A stretch of DNA of 49,583 bases from Leucobacter sp. PH1c (GCF_000633415.1 NZ_AYMV01000026.1:1-49583); one strand, 5' to 3'. Counted from the stretch's first letter, positions 1 to 10,226 are shown. Notes: a model not told the origin generated them from the sequence alone. Numbers and translations: made by a program.

Positions 1-27
1 GGAGCGGGGGTCTTCTCAGTTGGGCGC

Positions 28-1566
28 TTAGTTCTCGTCGCCGACCACGTCGACGAGCTCGGTGCCGTAGGCCCCGGGCTCGGTGCCGTGGCCGATCTGG
101 CGGTACACCTCGGGCTTTCGCGCGCGGAGCACGAGCGCCCACACGATGCCGATGATGCCCGCGGCGAAGATCATCCCGGGGAGCACGAAGGTCGAGGCGT
201 CGGGCTCCGCCTGGCCGAGCATGAGCTGGAAGTTCTGCAGGATCATGACGAACACCCAGAGCAGCGCGACGCCCGAGATGATGGGCGCGATGAGCGTGGT
301 CCAGACGCTCAGCCCGCGCCGGTTGCGGCGGAAGAATCCGATCACCGCCGCGGCGATCACGGCCATGAGGAGCACGAGGCCCATGGCGCCCGTGTTCGTG
401 AGCCAGGTGAACATCGTGAGCACGGGGTAGAGGAACGCGGAGTCGCCGAGCGCGGCCGCGCCGCCGAACGCCTCGCCCGCGAGAGCGAAGCCGATCACCA
501 CGACGAGCGCGATCACGGTCTGCGCGACGGACCCCGCCCAGGGGGCGCCGGCCCGGCTGGTGCGGGCGAACCACGCGGGCAGCACGCCCTCGCGGCCGAG
601 CGAGAAGAAGTAGCGGGCGACCGCGTTGTGGAACGACTGCTGCGCGGCGAAGAGGCTCGTGAGGAAGAGCAGCGTCATCACGTCGGCGAAGAGCACGCCC
701 ACCTGATCCGTCATGAAGACGAACATGAGGTCGGGGCCGAACTCCTGCGAGGCGGGAACGATCTGGGCGGGGCCGATGCCCACGGAGAACGCCCAGGCGC
801 TGAAGGCGTAGAAGACGCCGATGATGGCGACGGCGGCGTAGGTCGCCCGCGGCACGGTGCGCTTCGGATCCTTCGCCTCTTCGCCGTAGATCGCGGCGCC
901 CTCGAAGCCCATGAACGCGGCGACGCCGAACACGAGAATGATGCCGAGCGCGGGGCCGAAGAGTGCGCCGGGGTTGAGCGTCGCGGTCGAGACGCCCTCG
1001 GGCGCCGCGCCGATCGCGACGATGTCGAAGACGATGACGACGAGGAACTCGAGGCCCACGAGCACGCCGAGCACCTTCGCCGAGAGGTCGACGCGGTTCA
1101 CGCCCAGGATCCCGACGAGCGCGATGCAGAGGAGGATCCAGAGCCACCAGGGTGAGGCGAAGCCGAACTTGGCCTCGAGGAACATCGAGAGCTGGAAGCC
1201 GAAGAGGCCGTAGATGCCGATCTGCATGGCGTTGTAGGAGACGAGCGCGATGAGTGAGGCGCCGACACCGAGGGGGCGGCCGAGCCCCTGGGCGATGTAG
1301 GCGTAGAAGGCGCCCGCGTTCGTGATGTTGCGGCCCATCGCGGTGTAGCCCACGGCGAAGACCGTGAGGATGACCGCGATCAGGAGGAAGCCGAGCGGCA
1401 CGCCGAGCGACTCGGTCACGGCGAAGGAGGTGGTCACGCCGCCCGCGACGACGGTGAGCGGCGCCGAGGCCGCAATGATCATGAGCGTGATCGCCGGGAC
1501 GCCGAGCGTGCGCCGGCTCAGCCCCGGATCGTGCGCGGTGTGGGGTGTGGCTGCGGTGCTGGTCAT
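28..1566 (-). CDS. APC-superfamily amino acid/amine permease
   Basis: The 512-residue protein has about 12 hydrophobic segments and belongs to the amino acid-polyamine-organocation family. Family signatures are visible: the TM1 stretch ASAPLTVVAGGV, NAGAFYAYIAQGLGRPLG near residue 85, and GFEGAAIYGEEAKDPKRTVPRA near residues 220-240. It should sit in the inner membrane and import an amino acid or amine by proton symport. The ATG is preceded by GGGAGGG, and a likely promoter lies at 1636-1664. It is a paralogue of the permease at 3010-4527, with the P1 peptidase gene between them, so the two may serve related substrates. The exact substrate cannot be read from sequence. Confidence 0.9.
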   Translation of the reverse strand: MTSTAATPHTAHDPGLSRRTLGVPAITLMIIAASAPLTVVAGGVTTSFAVTESLGVPLGFLLIAVILTVFAVGYTAMGRNITNAGAFYAYIAQGLGRPLGVGASLIALVSYNAMQIGIYGLFGFQLSMFLEAKFGFASPWWLWILLCIALVGILGVNRVDLSAKVLGVLVGLEFLVVIVFDIVAIGAAPEGVSTATLNPGALFGPALGIILVFGVAAFMGFEGAAIYGEEAKDPKRTVPRATYAAVAIIGVFYAFSAWAFSVGIGPAQIVPASQEFGPDLMFVFMTDQVGVLFADVMTLLFLTSLFAAQQSFHNAVARYFFSLGREGVLPAWFARTSRAGAPWAGSVAQTVIALVVVIGFALAGEAFGGAAALGDSAFLYPVLTMFTWLTNTGAMGLVLLMAVIAAAVIGFFRRNRRGLSVWTTLIAPIISGVALLWVFVMILQNFQLMLGQAEPDASTFVLPGMIFAAGIIGIVWALVLRARKPEVYRQIGHGTEPGAYGTELVDVVGDEN

Positions 1567-1635
1567 GTGGGGTCCCTCCCGGTCTCGCGTCTTTGCCGAC
1601 CAAGCCAGCCTCGGTGCTGGCGGCGCATGTCAGTG

Positions 1636-1664
1636 AGTCTAGGTTCGAGAATTCGTGATCAGAA
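1636..1664 (-). promoter_or_regulatory. Putative promoter of the first APC permease
   Basis: On the minus strand TTCTGA (1664-1659) is followed after 17 nt by TAGACT (1641-1636), upstream of the permease ATG at 1566. The -35 match is weak and the -10 is good. An inverted repeat, GCCAGC-N6-GCTGGC at 1604-1621, lies between this -10 and the gene and could be an operator in the leader. Confidence 0.4.
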
Positions 1665-1676
1665 GCCGAAAGCTGT

Positions 1677-1713
1677 GCCGTGCGCGCACGGGGCATGACG
1701 GCGCGCGCACGGC
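1677..1713 (-). terminator. Hairpin downstream of the P1 peptidase gene
   Basis: GCCGTGCGCGC (1677-1687) pairs perfectly with GCGCGCACGGC (1703-1713) around a 15-nt loop, 24 nt beyond the peptidase stop. There is no U-tract, as is common for actinobacterial terminators, so this is a structural inference. Confidence 0.5.
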
Positions 1714-1736
1714 TTTCCAAGTGGATAGTGCCGCGG

Positions 1737-2897
1737 CTACCCGAACGCCGCCCGCACCTCGTCGTGGGGGAGTGCCTGGCTCGTGTGGCCCGCGCGACCC
1801 ACGGTGTCCCGCGCGGCCACGAGGGCGTTGAGCACGGCCTCCTCCGTGGCCTCGACGACCGCCTCGAAAAACGGGTCGATGCTGCCCCAGGCGACGTGCT
1901 CGAGCGACTCGGTGCGCACGGCGTCGTCCGACATGGCCGAGCTCAGCCCGCCGCCGTTGGCCGTGGAGAAGGCGAGGAAGATGTCGCCCGAGAAGTGGCT
2001 GCCGGTCGTGCCCGTGCGCGCGAGGCCGAGCGGCACGCGCCGCGCGAGCGCGCGGCACTGGTCGGGGAGGAGCGGCGCGTCCGTCGCGACGATCACGATC
2101 ACGCTGCCCGCGCCCGGTACGGCGCGGCGCGCGTCGCTTCCGGCGGCCTCGAGATCCGCCGCGAACCAGGGCTCGGTCTCCATGGGATTCGGCGCTGCCG
2201 AGTCGCGCCCGAGCGGGCGCCCCTGCACGAGGAGCTCCTTCCGGCTTCCGAAGTTCGCCTGGAGCAGCACGCCGACGGTCCAGGCGCGGTCGCCGGAGCG
2301 CACCACGCGGGACGAAGTCCCCGTGCCGCCCTTGAAGCCGTAGCAGTTCATCCCCGTGCCGCCGCCCGAGTTCCCCTCGGCGACGGGGCCGGACGTGGCG
2401 CGGTCGAGGGCCTCGCGCGCGTGCTCCGGGCGCACGGTGTCGGCGTTGATCGAGTTGAGATAGCCGTCCCAGGTCTCGCCCACCACGGGCAGCATCCAGG
2501 CGGCGGCGCTCGCGGGGTGATGCTCGGCCATCCAGGCATCGATGCCGAGGTGGACGGCCCCCACCGCGTGCGAGTTCGTCAGGGCGATCGGGGCCTGGAG
2601 CTGTCCGGACTCCTCGATCCAGCTCCGGCCCGTGAGCTCGCCGTTGCCGTTCAGTACCGCGATTCCCGCGGCGCAGGGCCGGCCGGCCGCATCGCGTCCG
2701 CGGGGGAGGATCGCGGTGACGCCGGTGCGGGTGACGACGGGGGCGTCGGTCACGAGCGTGACCTGCCCGACCGTGAGGCCCGGCACGTCGGTGATCGCGT
2801 TCCAGGGCCCCGGCTCGCCGCGCAGCGGGATTCCGAGGTCCCGAGCGCGCGGGCTCGCGGAGGCGGCCAGCGCGTCGCCCAGTTCAACATTGAACAT
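1737..2897 (-). CDS. P1 family peptidase (DmpA-like aminopeptidase/amidase)
   Basis: The 386-residue protein matches the S58/P1 (DmpA, BapA) family: GIPLRGEPGPWNAITDVPG near the N-terminus, GNSGGGTGMNCYGFKGGTGT at residues 175-194 and the SGDIFLAFSTAN segment from Ser303. Family members are N-terminal-nucleophile hydrolases that cleave themselves and release N-terminal D- or beta-amino acids or act on amides; from memory the nucleophile is the Ser opening the SGDxF motif. Here the residue before it is Phe rather than the Gly or Asn I recall, so self-processing should be checked. There is no signal peptide, so it is cytoplasmic. The gene is divergent from the APC permease at 3010, suggesting import then hydrolysis of a peptide or amide. 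The ATG has no clear ribosome binding site. Confidence 0.88.
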   Translation of the reverse strand: MFNVELGDALAASASPRARDLGIPLRGEPGPWNAITDVPGLTVGQVTLVTDAPVVTRTGVTAILPRGRDAAGRPCAAGIAVLNGNGELTGRSWIEESGQLQAPIALTNSHAVGAVHLGIDAWMAEHHPASAAAWMLPVVGETWDGYLNSINADTVRPEHAREALDRATSGPVAEGNSGGGTGMNCYGFKGGTGTSSRVVRSGDRAWTVGVLLQANFGSRKELLVQGRPLGRDSAAPNPMETEPWFAADLEAAGSDARRAVPGAGSVIVIVATDAPLLPDQCRALARRVPLGLARTGTTGSHFSGDIFLAFSTANGGGLSSAMSDDAVRTESLEHVAWGSIDPFFEAVVEATEEAVLNALVAARDTVGRAGHTSQALPHDEVRAAFG

Positions 2898-2926
2898 TGT
2901 TTAATCCCATCGATTGTGTCTAGACT
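2882..2926. promoter_or_regulatory. Divergent promoter region with AACATTG repeats
   Basis: Two tandem AACATTG units (2886-2899) sit inside the inverted repeat GTTCAA-CA-TTGAAC (2882-2895). TTGTTT (2897-2902), 18 nt and TAGACT (2921-2926) form a plausible plus-strand promoter for the permease at 3010. The overlapping TAGACA on the minus strand (2922-2917) may serve the peptidase. The position over the -35 would suit a repressor, possibly the TetR protein at 4532. Confidence 0.45.
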
Positions 2927-3009
2927 GCACATCACGGCAGTGGCATCAGGGTATTGATCGTTGTTCGAATCCTAGCCCCACTTCGCGCCCAGACAAAGGA
3001 GTCTCCATC

Positions 3010-4527
3010 ATGACCGCCTCATCCGATTCGCCGACACCCGCCGCGACGGCGACCCCCGCCGCCGCGGCCCCGACGGGCACTGACCCGGCCCCGGCGGGCG
3101 CGCTCGCCACGGGCCGCCTCGGCACCTGGGACATCATCTTCTTCGTGGTCTCGGCAGCGGCCCCGCTCACGGTCGTCGTGAGCGGCGCGATGACCTCGTT
3201 CCGCATGGGCGGCGTGGGGGCGCCCGGCGCGATCCTCTTCTGCGCCGTCGTGCTCATCTTCTTCGCGCTCGGCTTCACCGCGATGTCGAAGAGCGTCCGC
3301 AACGCTGGCGCCTTCTACGCGTACGTCTCGCGCGGGCTCGGCAAGCCGCTCGGCATCGGCGTCTCCTCGGTGACCGTCTTTGCCTACATCTCCCTCGTGA
3401 TCTCGTTCTACGGCTTCATCGGGTTCTTCGCGCAGTTCACCTTCGCCGAGCTGCTCGGGATCGACCTCCCGTGGGGCGTGTGGTCGCTCATCGCGGTCGG
3501 CATCGTCGCCTTCCTCGGGTACCGCTCGATCGACGTCGGCGCGCGCGTGCTCGCCGTGCTCCTCACCCTCGAGGTCGGGATCCTCCTCGTGCTCGCGATC
3601 GCCGCGATCGCGGACGGCGGCCCCGAGCCGTGGAGCCTCGCGGGCTTCGACCCCCAGAACGTGTTCTTCGCCCCCGCGGCGGGCGCCCTGTTCGTGATCG
3701 GCTTCGGCGCCTACCTCGGTTTCGAGAGCACCGCGATCTACGCGGAGGAGGCGAAGCGCCCCGAGCGCACGATCCCGCGCGCGACGATCATTGCGGTGAT
3801 CTTCCTCGGGGTCTTCTACGCCTTCACTTTCTGGATCCTCACGGTCGCGTTCGGCGCCGACGGCGTGGTCGAGCTCGCGCGATCCGACGCGTTCGAGACC
3901 GCCGTGATCGAGGGCACCGGCCGGCTCGCGGGCGCCTGGGCAGGGTTCGTCATGAAGATCCTCATCGTGACGAGCTTCTTTGCGTGCGTGCTGTCGTTCC
4001 ACAACGCGTGCACGCGCTACCTGTTCTCGCTCGGCCGCGAGGGGCTGCTGCCCGCGGCACTCGCACGCACGAGCCGCCGCAGCCAGGCCCCCGCCGTGGC
4101 GAGCCTCACGCTGTCGGCGTTCTCGGCCCTCGGGGTGCTCGTCGCGATCCTCGTCGGCGCCGACCCCTTCCTCGGCCTCGCGCTGTGGACCTACGCGACG
4201 GGCGTGCAGGGGCTCGTGTTCGCCCAGGCGCTCACCGCCGTCGCGGTGGTCTGGTACTTCGCGCGGGATCGCCGCGGGCACGGCGTCTTCCGCGTCGTGA
4301 TCGCGCCGATCATCGGCGCGATCGGCCTGATCTCCGGCTACGTGCTGATCATCACGAACTTCGAGGTGGTGACCGGGCTCGAGGGGCCGATCAACCAGAT
4401 CCTGCTCCTGCCGACGCCGATCCTGCTCATCGGGGGAGTGATCGTGGGGCTCGTGCTCCGTGCGCGCCGCCCGCGGCACTACGCGGGCCTCACCGAGTCG
4501 GTGCGCGTGCCCGATGCCCTAGGCTGA
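3010..4527 (+). CDS. APC-superfamily amino acid/amine permease
   Basis: The protein is 505 residues long from the ATG at 3010, which follows AAAGGAG at good spacing; an upstream in-frame start at 2914 has no ribosome binding site and overlaps the promoter. It resembles the first permease throughout: the SAAAPLTVVVSGAMTSF segment in TM1, RNAGAFYAYVSRGLGKPLG, and GFESTAIYAEEAKRPERTIP. The N-terminus carries an Ala/Pro/Thr-rich cytoplasmic stretch of about 35 residues. It probably imports an amino acid, amine or amide. Its stop is 4 nt before the TetR gene start, although that gene seems to have its own leaderless promoter. Confidence 0.9.
   Translation: MTASSDSPTPAATATPAAAAPTGTDPAPAGALATGRLGTWDIIFFVVSAAAPLTVVVSGAMTSFRMGGVGAPGAILFCAVVLIFFALGFTAMSKSVRNAGAFYAYVSRGLGKPLGIGVSSVTVFAYISLVISFYGFIGFFAQFTFAELLGIDLPWGVWSLIAVGIVAFLGYRSIDVGARVLAVLLTLEVGILLVLAIAAIADGGPEPWSLAGFDPQNVFFAPAAGALFVIGFGAYLGFESTAIYAEEAKRPERTIPRATIIAVIFLGVFYAFTFWILTVAFGADGVVELARSDAFETAVIEGTGRLAGAWAGFVMKILIVTSFFACVLSFHNACTRYLFSLGREGLLPAALARTSRRSQAPAVASLTLSAFSALGVLVAILVGADPFLGLALWTYATGVQGLVFAQALTAVAVVWYFARDRRGHGVFRVVIAPIIGAIGLISGYVLIITNFEVVTGLEGPINQILLLPTPILLIGGVIVGLVLRARRPRHYAGLTESVRVPDALG
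4520..4525 (+). promoter_or_regulatory. Leaderless -10 element for tetR
   Basis: TAGGCT lies exactly 6 nt before the ATG at 4532, so transcription would begin at or next to the start codon. No ribosome binding site precedes this ATG. The same arrangement occurs at 17546 and 45815. Confidence 0.45.
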
Positions 4528-4531
4528 GCGC

Positions 4532-5167
4532 ATGAACGCGACCGAGCGGCGCCGCGGAGAGCGGCGCGATGAGATCATCCGTGCATTCTGGCGCGTCGCT
4601 CGGACCCGGCCCCGCGGCGGCGTGAACGTGCGCGCCGTCGCGGCCGAGGCCGCCATGAGCCCGGCGAACGTGCTCCACTACTTCACGAGCCTGAACGAGC
4701 TGCAGATCACCGCGCTCGCGGGCGCGATGGAGGAGTTCGCGGAGCGCCGCCAGGGGATCCTCGACCGGCCGGCCTCCGCCGCATCGCGCATCGCCAGCAT
4801 GATCGAGGCGGGCGTTCCGGACACGATCAGCGACGAGCTGCGCCAGGTCTACGAGAGCGTTCCCGTGCTCGCGGAGCACCCCGAGTTCCTCCCCGCGCAC
4901 CGCGCGCTCGTAGAGCGCCAGATCATGCTGTACCGCACGCTCGTCGAGATCGGCGCGGGCACGGGCGAGTTCCGCCTCGCGAGCCCGCCGGGCATCATCG
5001 CCCGCAACCTCGTGGCGCTCGAAGACGCGTACGATCTCTACCCGCTCGTCGGCGATCGCACGCCGCGAGAGGAGTGCCGCGCCGCGGTGCGCTCGTACGC
5101 CGAGCTCGCGCTCGGCCTGGGCGACGGCGCGCTCGTCGCCGCGCTCCGAGACGACGCAGGCGCCTGA
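4532..5167 (+). CDS. TetR/AcrR family regulator
   Basis: This 211-residue protein has an N-terminal helix-turn-helix of TetR type (residues about 12-58, VNVRAVAAEAAMSPANVLHY then the conserved F of the recognition helix end). The C-terminal ligand domain resembles BetI-like members. It follows the APC permease by 4 nt, so it most likely controls the permease/peptidase genes, perhaps through the AACATTG repeats at 2886-2899. Translation is probably leaderless. The ligand is unknown. Confidence 0.88.
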   Translation: MNATERRRGERRDEIIRAFWRVARTRPRGGVNVRAVAAEAAMSPANVLHYFTSLNELQITALAGAMEEFAERRQGILDRPASAASRIASMIEAGVPDTISDELRQVYESVPVLAEHPEFLPAHRALVERQIMLYRTLVEIGAGTGEFRLASPPGIIARNLVALEDAYDLYPLVGDRTPREECRAAVRSYAELALGLGDGALVAALRDDAGA

Positions 5168-5199
5168 AACTCGGCCGCCCGGCGCCGGCGCACGAAACC

Positions 5200-5238
5200 A
5201 CAGCGGGGGCGGGGCGATCATCGCCCCGCCCCCGCTGT
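5200..5238. terminator. Bidirectional terminator between tetR and hpaD
   Basis: A perfect 18-bp stem (5200-5217 with 5221-5238) closes on a 3-nt TCA loop between the two convergent genes. The stem is almost wholly G-C. It is one of the strongest hairpins in the window. Confidence 0.9.
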
Positions 5239-5250
5239 CGCGCACGGTTC

Positions 5251-6393
5251 CTACAGGGTGTTGCCGAGCTTGAAGCCCTTCTCACCCTCGGCGTCGCGCG
5301 TGTACGAGAAGCCGTCGGCGCCGATCGTCACGGCCATCTCCGAGGCGTCGGTGCGGGCGACGACGGGCTGCGGGTTGCCGTCGAGGTCGAGCACGAGCGA
5401 GGCCTCCGTGTACCAGGACGGGACCACGGGGTTGCCCCACCAGTCGCGGCGCTGGTTGTCGTGCACGTCCCACGTGACGACCGGGTTGTCCGGATCGCCC
5501 GTGTAGTAGTCCTGGGTGTAGATCTCGACGCGGTGGCCGTCCGGATCCAGGATGTACAGGTAGAACGCGTTCGAGACGCCGTGGCGGCCGGGGCCGCGCT
5601 CGATGCGATCCGACATGCGCAGCGCGCCCATCTTGTCGCAGATCGCGAGGATGTTGTGCTTCTCGTGGGTCGAGAATGCGACGTGGTGCATGCGGGGGCC
5701 GTCGCCGCCCGTCGCGGCCGTGTCGTGCACGGTGGGCTTGCGGCGCAGCCACGCGGCGTAGACGGTGCCGTCCTCGTCCTGGATGTCCTCCGTCACCCGG
5801 AAGCCGAGGTCCTGGTAGTGGCGCACGGCGCGGGGCACGTCCGGGGTGACCTGGTTGAAGTGGTCGAGGCGCACGAGCGCGCCCGGCGTGTAGAGGTCGT
5901 AGCGCCACGCGAGCCGCTCGACGTGCTCGACGTCGTGGAAGAACTCGTAGGGGAAGCCCAGGGGGTCCTCGACGCGCACGGAGTCGCCGATGCCCTTCGT
6001 GAAGCCCTCGGCGCGACGCTCGACGCGGCAGCCCAGTTCCGTGTAGAACGCGACGGCCTTGTCGAGGTCCTCGGGCGTGCGCACCCGGTACGAGAACGCG
6101 GCGACCGCGGCGATCGGGCCCTTGCGGAGCACGAGGTTGTGGTGGATGAACTCCTCGAGCGAGCGGAGGTAGACGGTGTTCTCGTCCTCCTCGGTCACCG
6201 TGAGGCCGAGCACGTCGACGTAGAACGCGCGCGAGGCGGCGAGGTCGGTGACGACGAGCTCCATGTAGGCGCAGCGCAGGATGTCCGGCGCGGGCGCCGT
6301 CGGCGTCGTGATCGGGTTGTCGGTCTTGATGGGGGCTTCCTTCGTGACGTAGAAGCCGGAGGAGGTCTTTTCGCGACCTGCGAGTTCAGACAT
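5251..6393 (-). CDS. hpaD: 3,4-dihydroxyphenylacetate (homoprotocatechuate) 2,3-dioxygenase
   Basis: The 380-residue protein is a type I extradiol dioxygenase with two vicinal-oxygen-chelate modules. It opens the homoprotocatechuate ring to 5-carboxymethyl-2-hydroxymuconate semialdehyde. Metal ligands His178, His237 and Glu290 and second-sphere His223 and Tyr280 are all present. Each is shifted by exactly 23 from H155, H214, E267, H200 and Y257 of the characterised Brevibacterium Fe-enzyme and Arthrobacter Mn-enzyme (MndD), so the only length difference before them is an N-terminal extension. Whether Fe or Mn is used cannot be told. The start at 6393 is chosen because AAGGAC precedes it; an upstream in-frame TTG would bury that site. 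It is the last gene of the hpa operon. Confidence 0.95.
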   Translation of the reverse strand: MSELAGREKTSSGFYVTKEAPIKTDNPITTPTAPAPDILRCAYMELVVTDLAASRAFYVDVLGLTVTEEDENTVYLRSLEEFIHHNLVLRKGPIAAVAAFSYRVRTPEDLDKAVAFYTELGCRVERRAEGFTKGIGDSVRVEDPLGFPYEFFHDVEHVERLAWRYDLYTPGALVRLDHFNQVTPDVPRAVRHYQDLGFRVTEDIQDEDGTVYAAWLRRKPTVHDTAATGGDGPRMHHVAFSTHEKHNILAICDKMGALRMSDRIERGPGRHGVSNAFYLYILDPDGHRVEIYTQDYYTGDPDNPVVTWDVHDNQRRDWWGNPVVPSWYTEASLVLDLDGNPQPVVARTDASEMAVTIGADGFSYTRDAEGEKGFKLGNTL

Positions 6394-6426
6394 GTCGTTG
6401 TCCTTAATCTTCAATCTGTGGTGAAC

Positions 6427-6475
6427 CCCCGCGCGACGGCTGCGCGGGGTGGTCGATCGGGCCCGTGGCGGGCCC
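6427..6475 (-). other. Intercistronic hairpins between hpaE and hpaD
   Basis: CCCCGCGC (6427-6434) pairs with GCGCGGGG (6442-6449), and GGGCCC (6459-6464) with GGGCCC (6470-6475). They may protect the mRNA or adjust relative expression of the two genes. Confidence 0.35.
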
Positions 6476-6480
6476 GGGAA

Positions 6481-7973
<1,493 letters not shown>

Positions 7974-7977
<4 letters not shown>

Positions 7978-8708
7978 GCTGTCGCCTCCGGTGGTGATTG
8001 CTGCGGTGTGTGGTGGTCTGCGGTCGCGCCCGCCGGTGCGGCGGTCGCGGGGGGCCGGTGCTGCTCCTCGGTGTGGGAGAGCACGGCGTCGAGGGTGGCC
8101 GTGCGGTGCTCGCGCGCCGCCAGCTCGATCTCGAGGGGGGTGGCCCCGCGCTCGATGAGCTCGAGCAGGCGCTCGTGCTCGTCGACGGACTCGCTCGCGC
8201 GGCCCGGCACGAAGCTGAAGGACGAGTTGCGGAGCACCTTCATCCGGTTCCAGCCGCGGTGCACGAGGTCAAGGATGTGCGGGTTCGGGCACGTCTCGAA
8301 GAGCACGCTGTGGAACTCGAGGTTGAGCTCCGTGAAGCGCTGCGGATCGAAGGCGCTCAGCGACTCGCGCATCGTCTCGTTGACGGCGCGGGCGCGGGCG
8401 ATCTGGTCCGGCGTGATGAACGGCGCCGCGAGTCCGGTCGCGGAGCCCTCGACGAGCGCGAGCGTCTGCATCGTGTGCAGGTACTCGGTCTCCTTGACGA
8501 GGGAGACCTGGGCGCCCACGTTCCGCTCGAACGTGACGAGCTGCTCGGCCTCGAGCCGACGGATCGCTTCGCGCACGGGCACGACGGACATGTCGAGCTC
8601 GGCCGCGATCGGTGCGAGGACCAGGCGGTAGCCCGGCACGTACGTGCCGCTATCGATCCGTTCCCGGATCAGGCGGTACGCGCGCTCGGACTTCGACTCG
8701 GCCGACAT
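7974..8708 (-). CDS. GntR family (FCD-type) regulator of the hpa genes
   Basis: The 244-residue protein has a winged helix-turn-helix at residues about 5-70 (SERAYRLIRERIDSGTYVPG, then PVREAIRRLEAEQLV) and a helical FCD effector domain to about residue 220. Residues 222-244 form an Ala/Pro/Thr-rich tail. It is encoded inside the operon, 3 nt after the FAH-RraA gene and overlapping hpaE by 4 bp, so it would be autoregulated. FCD proteins usually bind short palindromes with a GT-N-AC core; ATCGTATACGAT at 10227 and 11963 fits. The inducer is probably a pathway intermediate, which is an inference. Confidence 0.92.
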
Positions 8709-8711
8709 GGC

Positions 8712-10196
8712 TTACGCCGCACCCGTCTCGGCCGCGTAGCGCGCGCGCCACTCGGCGTTCATCGGAAAGAGCCCGTCGACCGCGTGGCCCTCGGCGACGC
8801 GGTCGGCGACCCACGCGTCGGCCCGCTCCTGCGCGGCGGCCTCCGCGGCCACCTCCGCGAGCAGCGCCGGCGGGATCACGATCACGCCGTCGCGGTCGCC
8901 CATGATGATGTCGCCCGGCTGCACCGCGGCGCCGCCGCAGGCGATCGTCACGTCGGTCTCCCACGGGACGTGGCGCCGGCCGAGCACGCTCGCGTGCGCG
9001 CCCTGCGAGAAGACGGGGATGTCGAACTGCTGCACGGCCGCGAAGTCGCGCACCCCGCCGTCCGTGACGATGCCGGCCGCCCCGCGCACCTGGGCGCGGA
9101 GCGCGAGCACGTCGCCCACGGTGCCGGTGCTCGGGATCCCGCGCGCCTCGACGACGAGCACCTCGCCGGCGTTCACGGTGTCGAACGCGCGCTTCTGCGC
9201 GTTGAAGCCGCCGCCGTGCGCCGCGAAGAGGTCCGGGCGGAACGGGATGAAGCGGAGCGTCTTCGCGGTGCCGAGGATGGTGTCGCCCTCGTGGTTCGGG
9301 TGTACGCCGTCGATGAAGATGTCGACGTAGCCGCGCTTGCGGAGCGCCGCCGAGACCGTCGCGACCGCGACGCCGTCGAGGAGCGCTCGGATCTCGTCCG
9401 TGAGGGGGCCGGCGGCCGGGCCGTCGAGCGGGGTCGCGCGCCCGGCGGCGACCGCCGCGGCGTGCTCCTCGGGGCTGCCCCACGCCTCGATGCGCTGCAG
9501 GTCGTCGGCCCGCGGCGTGTTGCCGAAGTCGCCGAACGCGGTGGTGCCCTGGGTCACGGTCGTCACGAGGCGGCCGGTCGTGGGTGCGCCGGGCACGTTC
9601 GGTGCGTCGACCTCGACCTCGACCACGTCGCCGGGGAGCACGACGGAGGATCCCGCGGGGGTGCCCGTGAGGATCACATCGCCCGGCTCGAGGGTCATGT
9701 GCTGCGAGAGGTCGGCCACGAGCTGGCCGAACGGGAACGCCAGGGTGTCGCTCGTGTCGTCCTGCACGAGCGCGCCGTTCACCCAGGTGCGCACGCGCCA
9801 GGAGTCCTGGTCGATGCCCTCGGTGGGGATCGCGACGGGGCCGAGCGGCGTGAAGCCGTCACCGCCCTTGTTGCGCACGTTCGAGCCCTTGTCGGCCGCG
9901 CGGAGATCGTAGAGCCCGAAGTCGTTCGCGGCGGTGACGTGCGACACGTGGGCCCAGCCGTCCTCGGGGGAGACCCAGCGGGCCTCGGTGCCGATGACGA
10001 GGGCGATCTCGCCCTCGAAGGCGAGCAGCTCGGTGCCCGCGGGGCGCTCGATGGTGCCGCCGGTCGACGCGAGCGACGAGGCGGGCTTGAAGAAGTAGGA
10101 CGGGAACGCGGGCGTGCGGCCGCGCTGGGCGATCCTCGACGGGTAGTTGAGGTGCACGGCAATGATCTTGCCGGGGGACTCGATTCCGTACGTCAT
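8712..10196 (-). CDS. FAH-domain / RraA-like fusion (HpaG-like decarboxylase-isomerase)
   Basis: The 494-residue protein has two parts. Residues about 1-225 form a fumarylacetoacetate-hydrolase domain with the acidic metal ligands of AFEGEIALVIG (Glu61, Glu63) and NDFGLYD (Asp92), plus GDVILTGTPAG. Residues about 266-494 form an RraA-like domain with GD at 361-362 and TDGGVRD at 378-384, the usual pyruvate and Mg site of HMG/CHA aldolase-oxaloacetate decarboxylases. In E. coli HpaG both halves are FAH domains performing decarboxylation and isomerisation of 5-oxopent-3-ene-1,2,5-tricarboxylate. Here the RraA domain may do the decarboxylation. The ATG at 10196 is preferred because GAGG lies 5 nt upstream; ATG 10211 is an alternative. 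It is the first gene of its transcript, behind a GntR site. Confidence 0.87.
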   Translation of the reverse strand: MTYGIESPGKIIAVHLNYPSRIAQRGRTPAFPSYFFKPASSLASTGGTIERPAGTELLAFEGEIALVIGTEARWVSPEDGWAHVSHVTAANDFGLYDLRAADKGSNVRNKGGDGFTPLGPVAIPTEGIDQDSWRVRTWVNGALVQDDTSDTLAFPFGQLVADLSQHMTLEPGDVILTGTPAGSSVVLPGDVVEVEVDAPNVPGAPTTGRLVTTVTQGTTAFGDFGNTPRADDLQRIEAWGSPEEHAAAVAAGRATPLDGPAAGPLTDEIRALLDGVAVATVSAALRKRGYVDIFIDGVHPNHEGDTILGTAKTLRFIPFRPDLFAAHGGGFNAQKRAFDTVNAGEVLVVEARGIPSTGTVGDVLALRAQVRGAAGIVTDGGVRDFAAVQQFDIPVFSQGAHASVLGRRHVPWETDVTIACGGAAVQPGDIIMGDRDGVIVIPPALLAEVAAEAAAQERADAWVADRVAEGHAVDGLFPMNAEWRARYAAETGAA

Positions 10197-10226
10197 GGCG
10201 ACCTCGCTCATCTCGTTGTATTTCTT

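Noticed and set aside
1639-2058. Minus-strand 139-codon frame beside the P1 peptidase
   Set aside because: It is a shadow frame of Arg/Ala/Pro-rich composition overlapping the peptidase and its terminator.
2914-3009. N-terminal extension of the second APC permease
   Set aside because: The upstream start lacks a ribosome binding site and overlaps the promoter; AAAGGAG supports ATG 3010.
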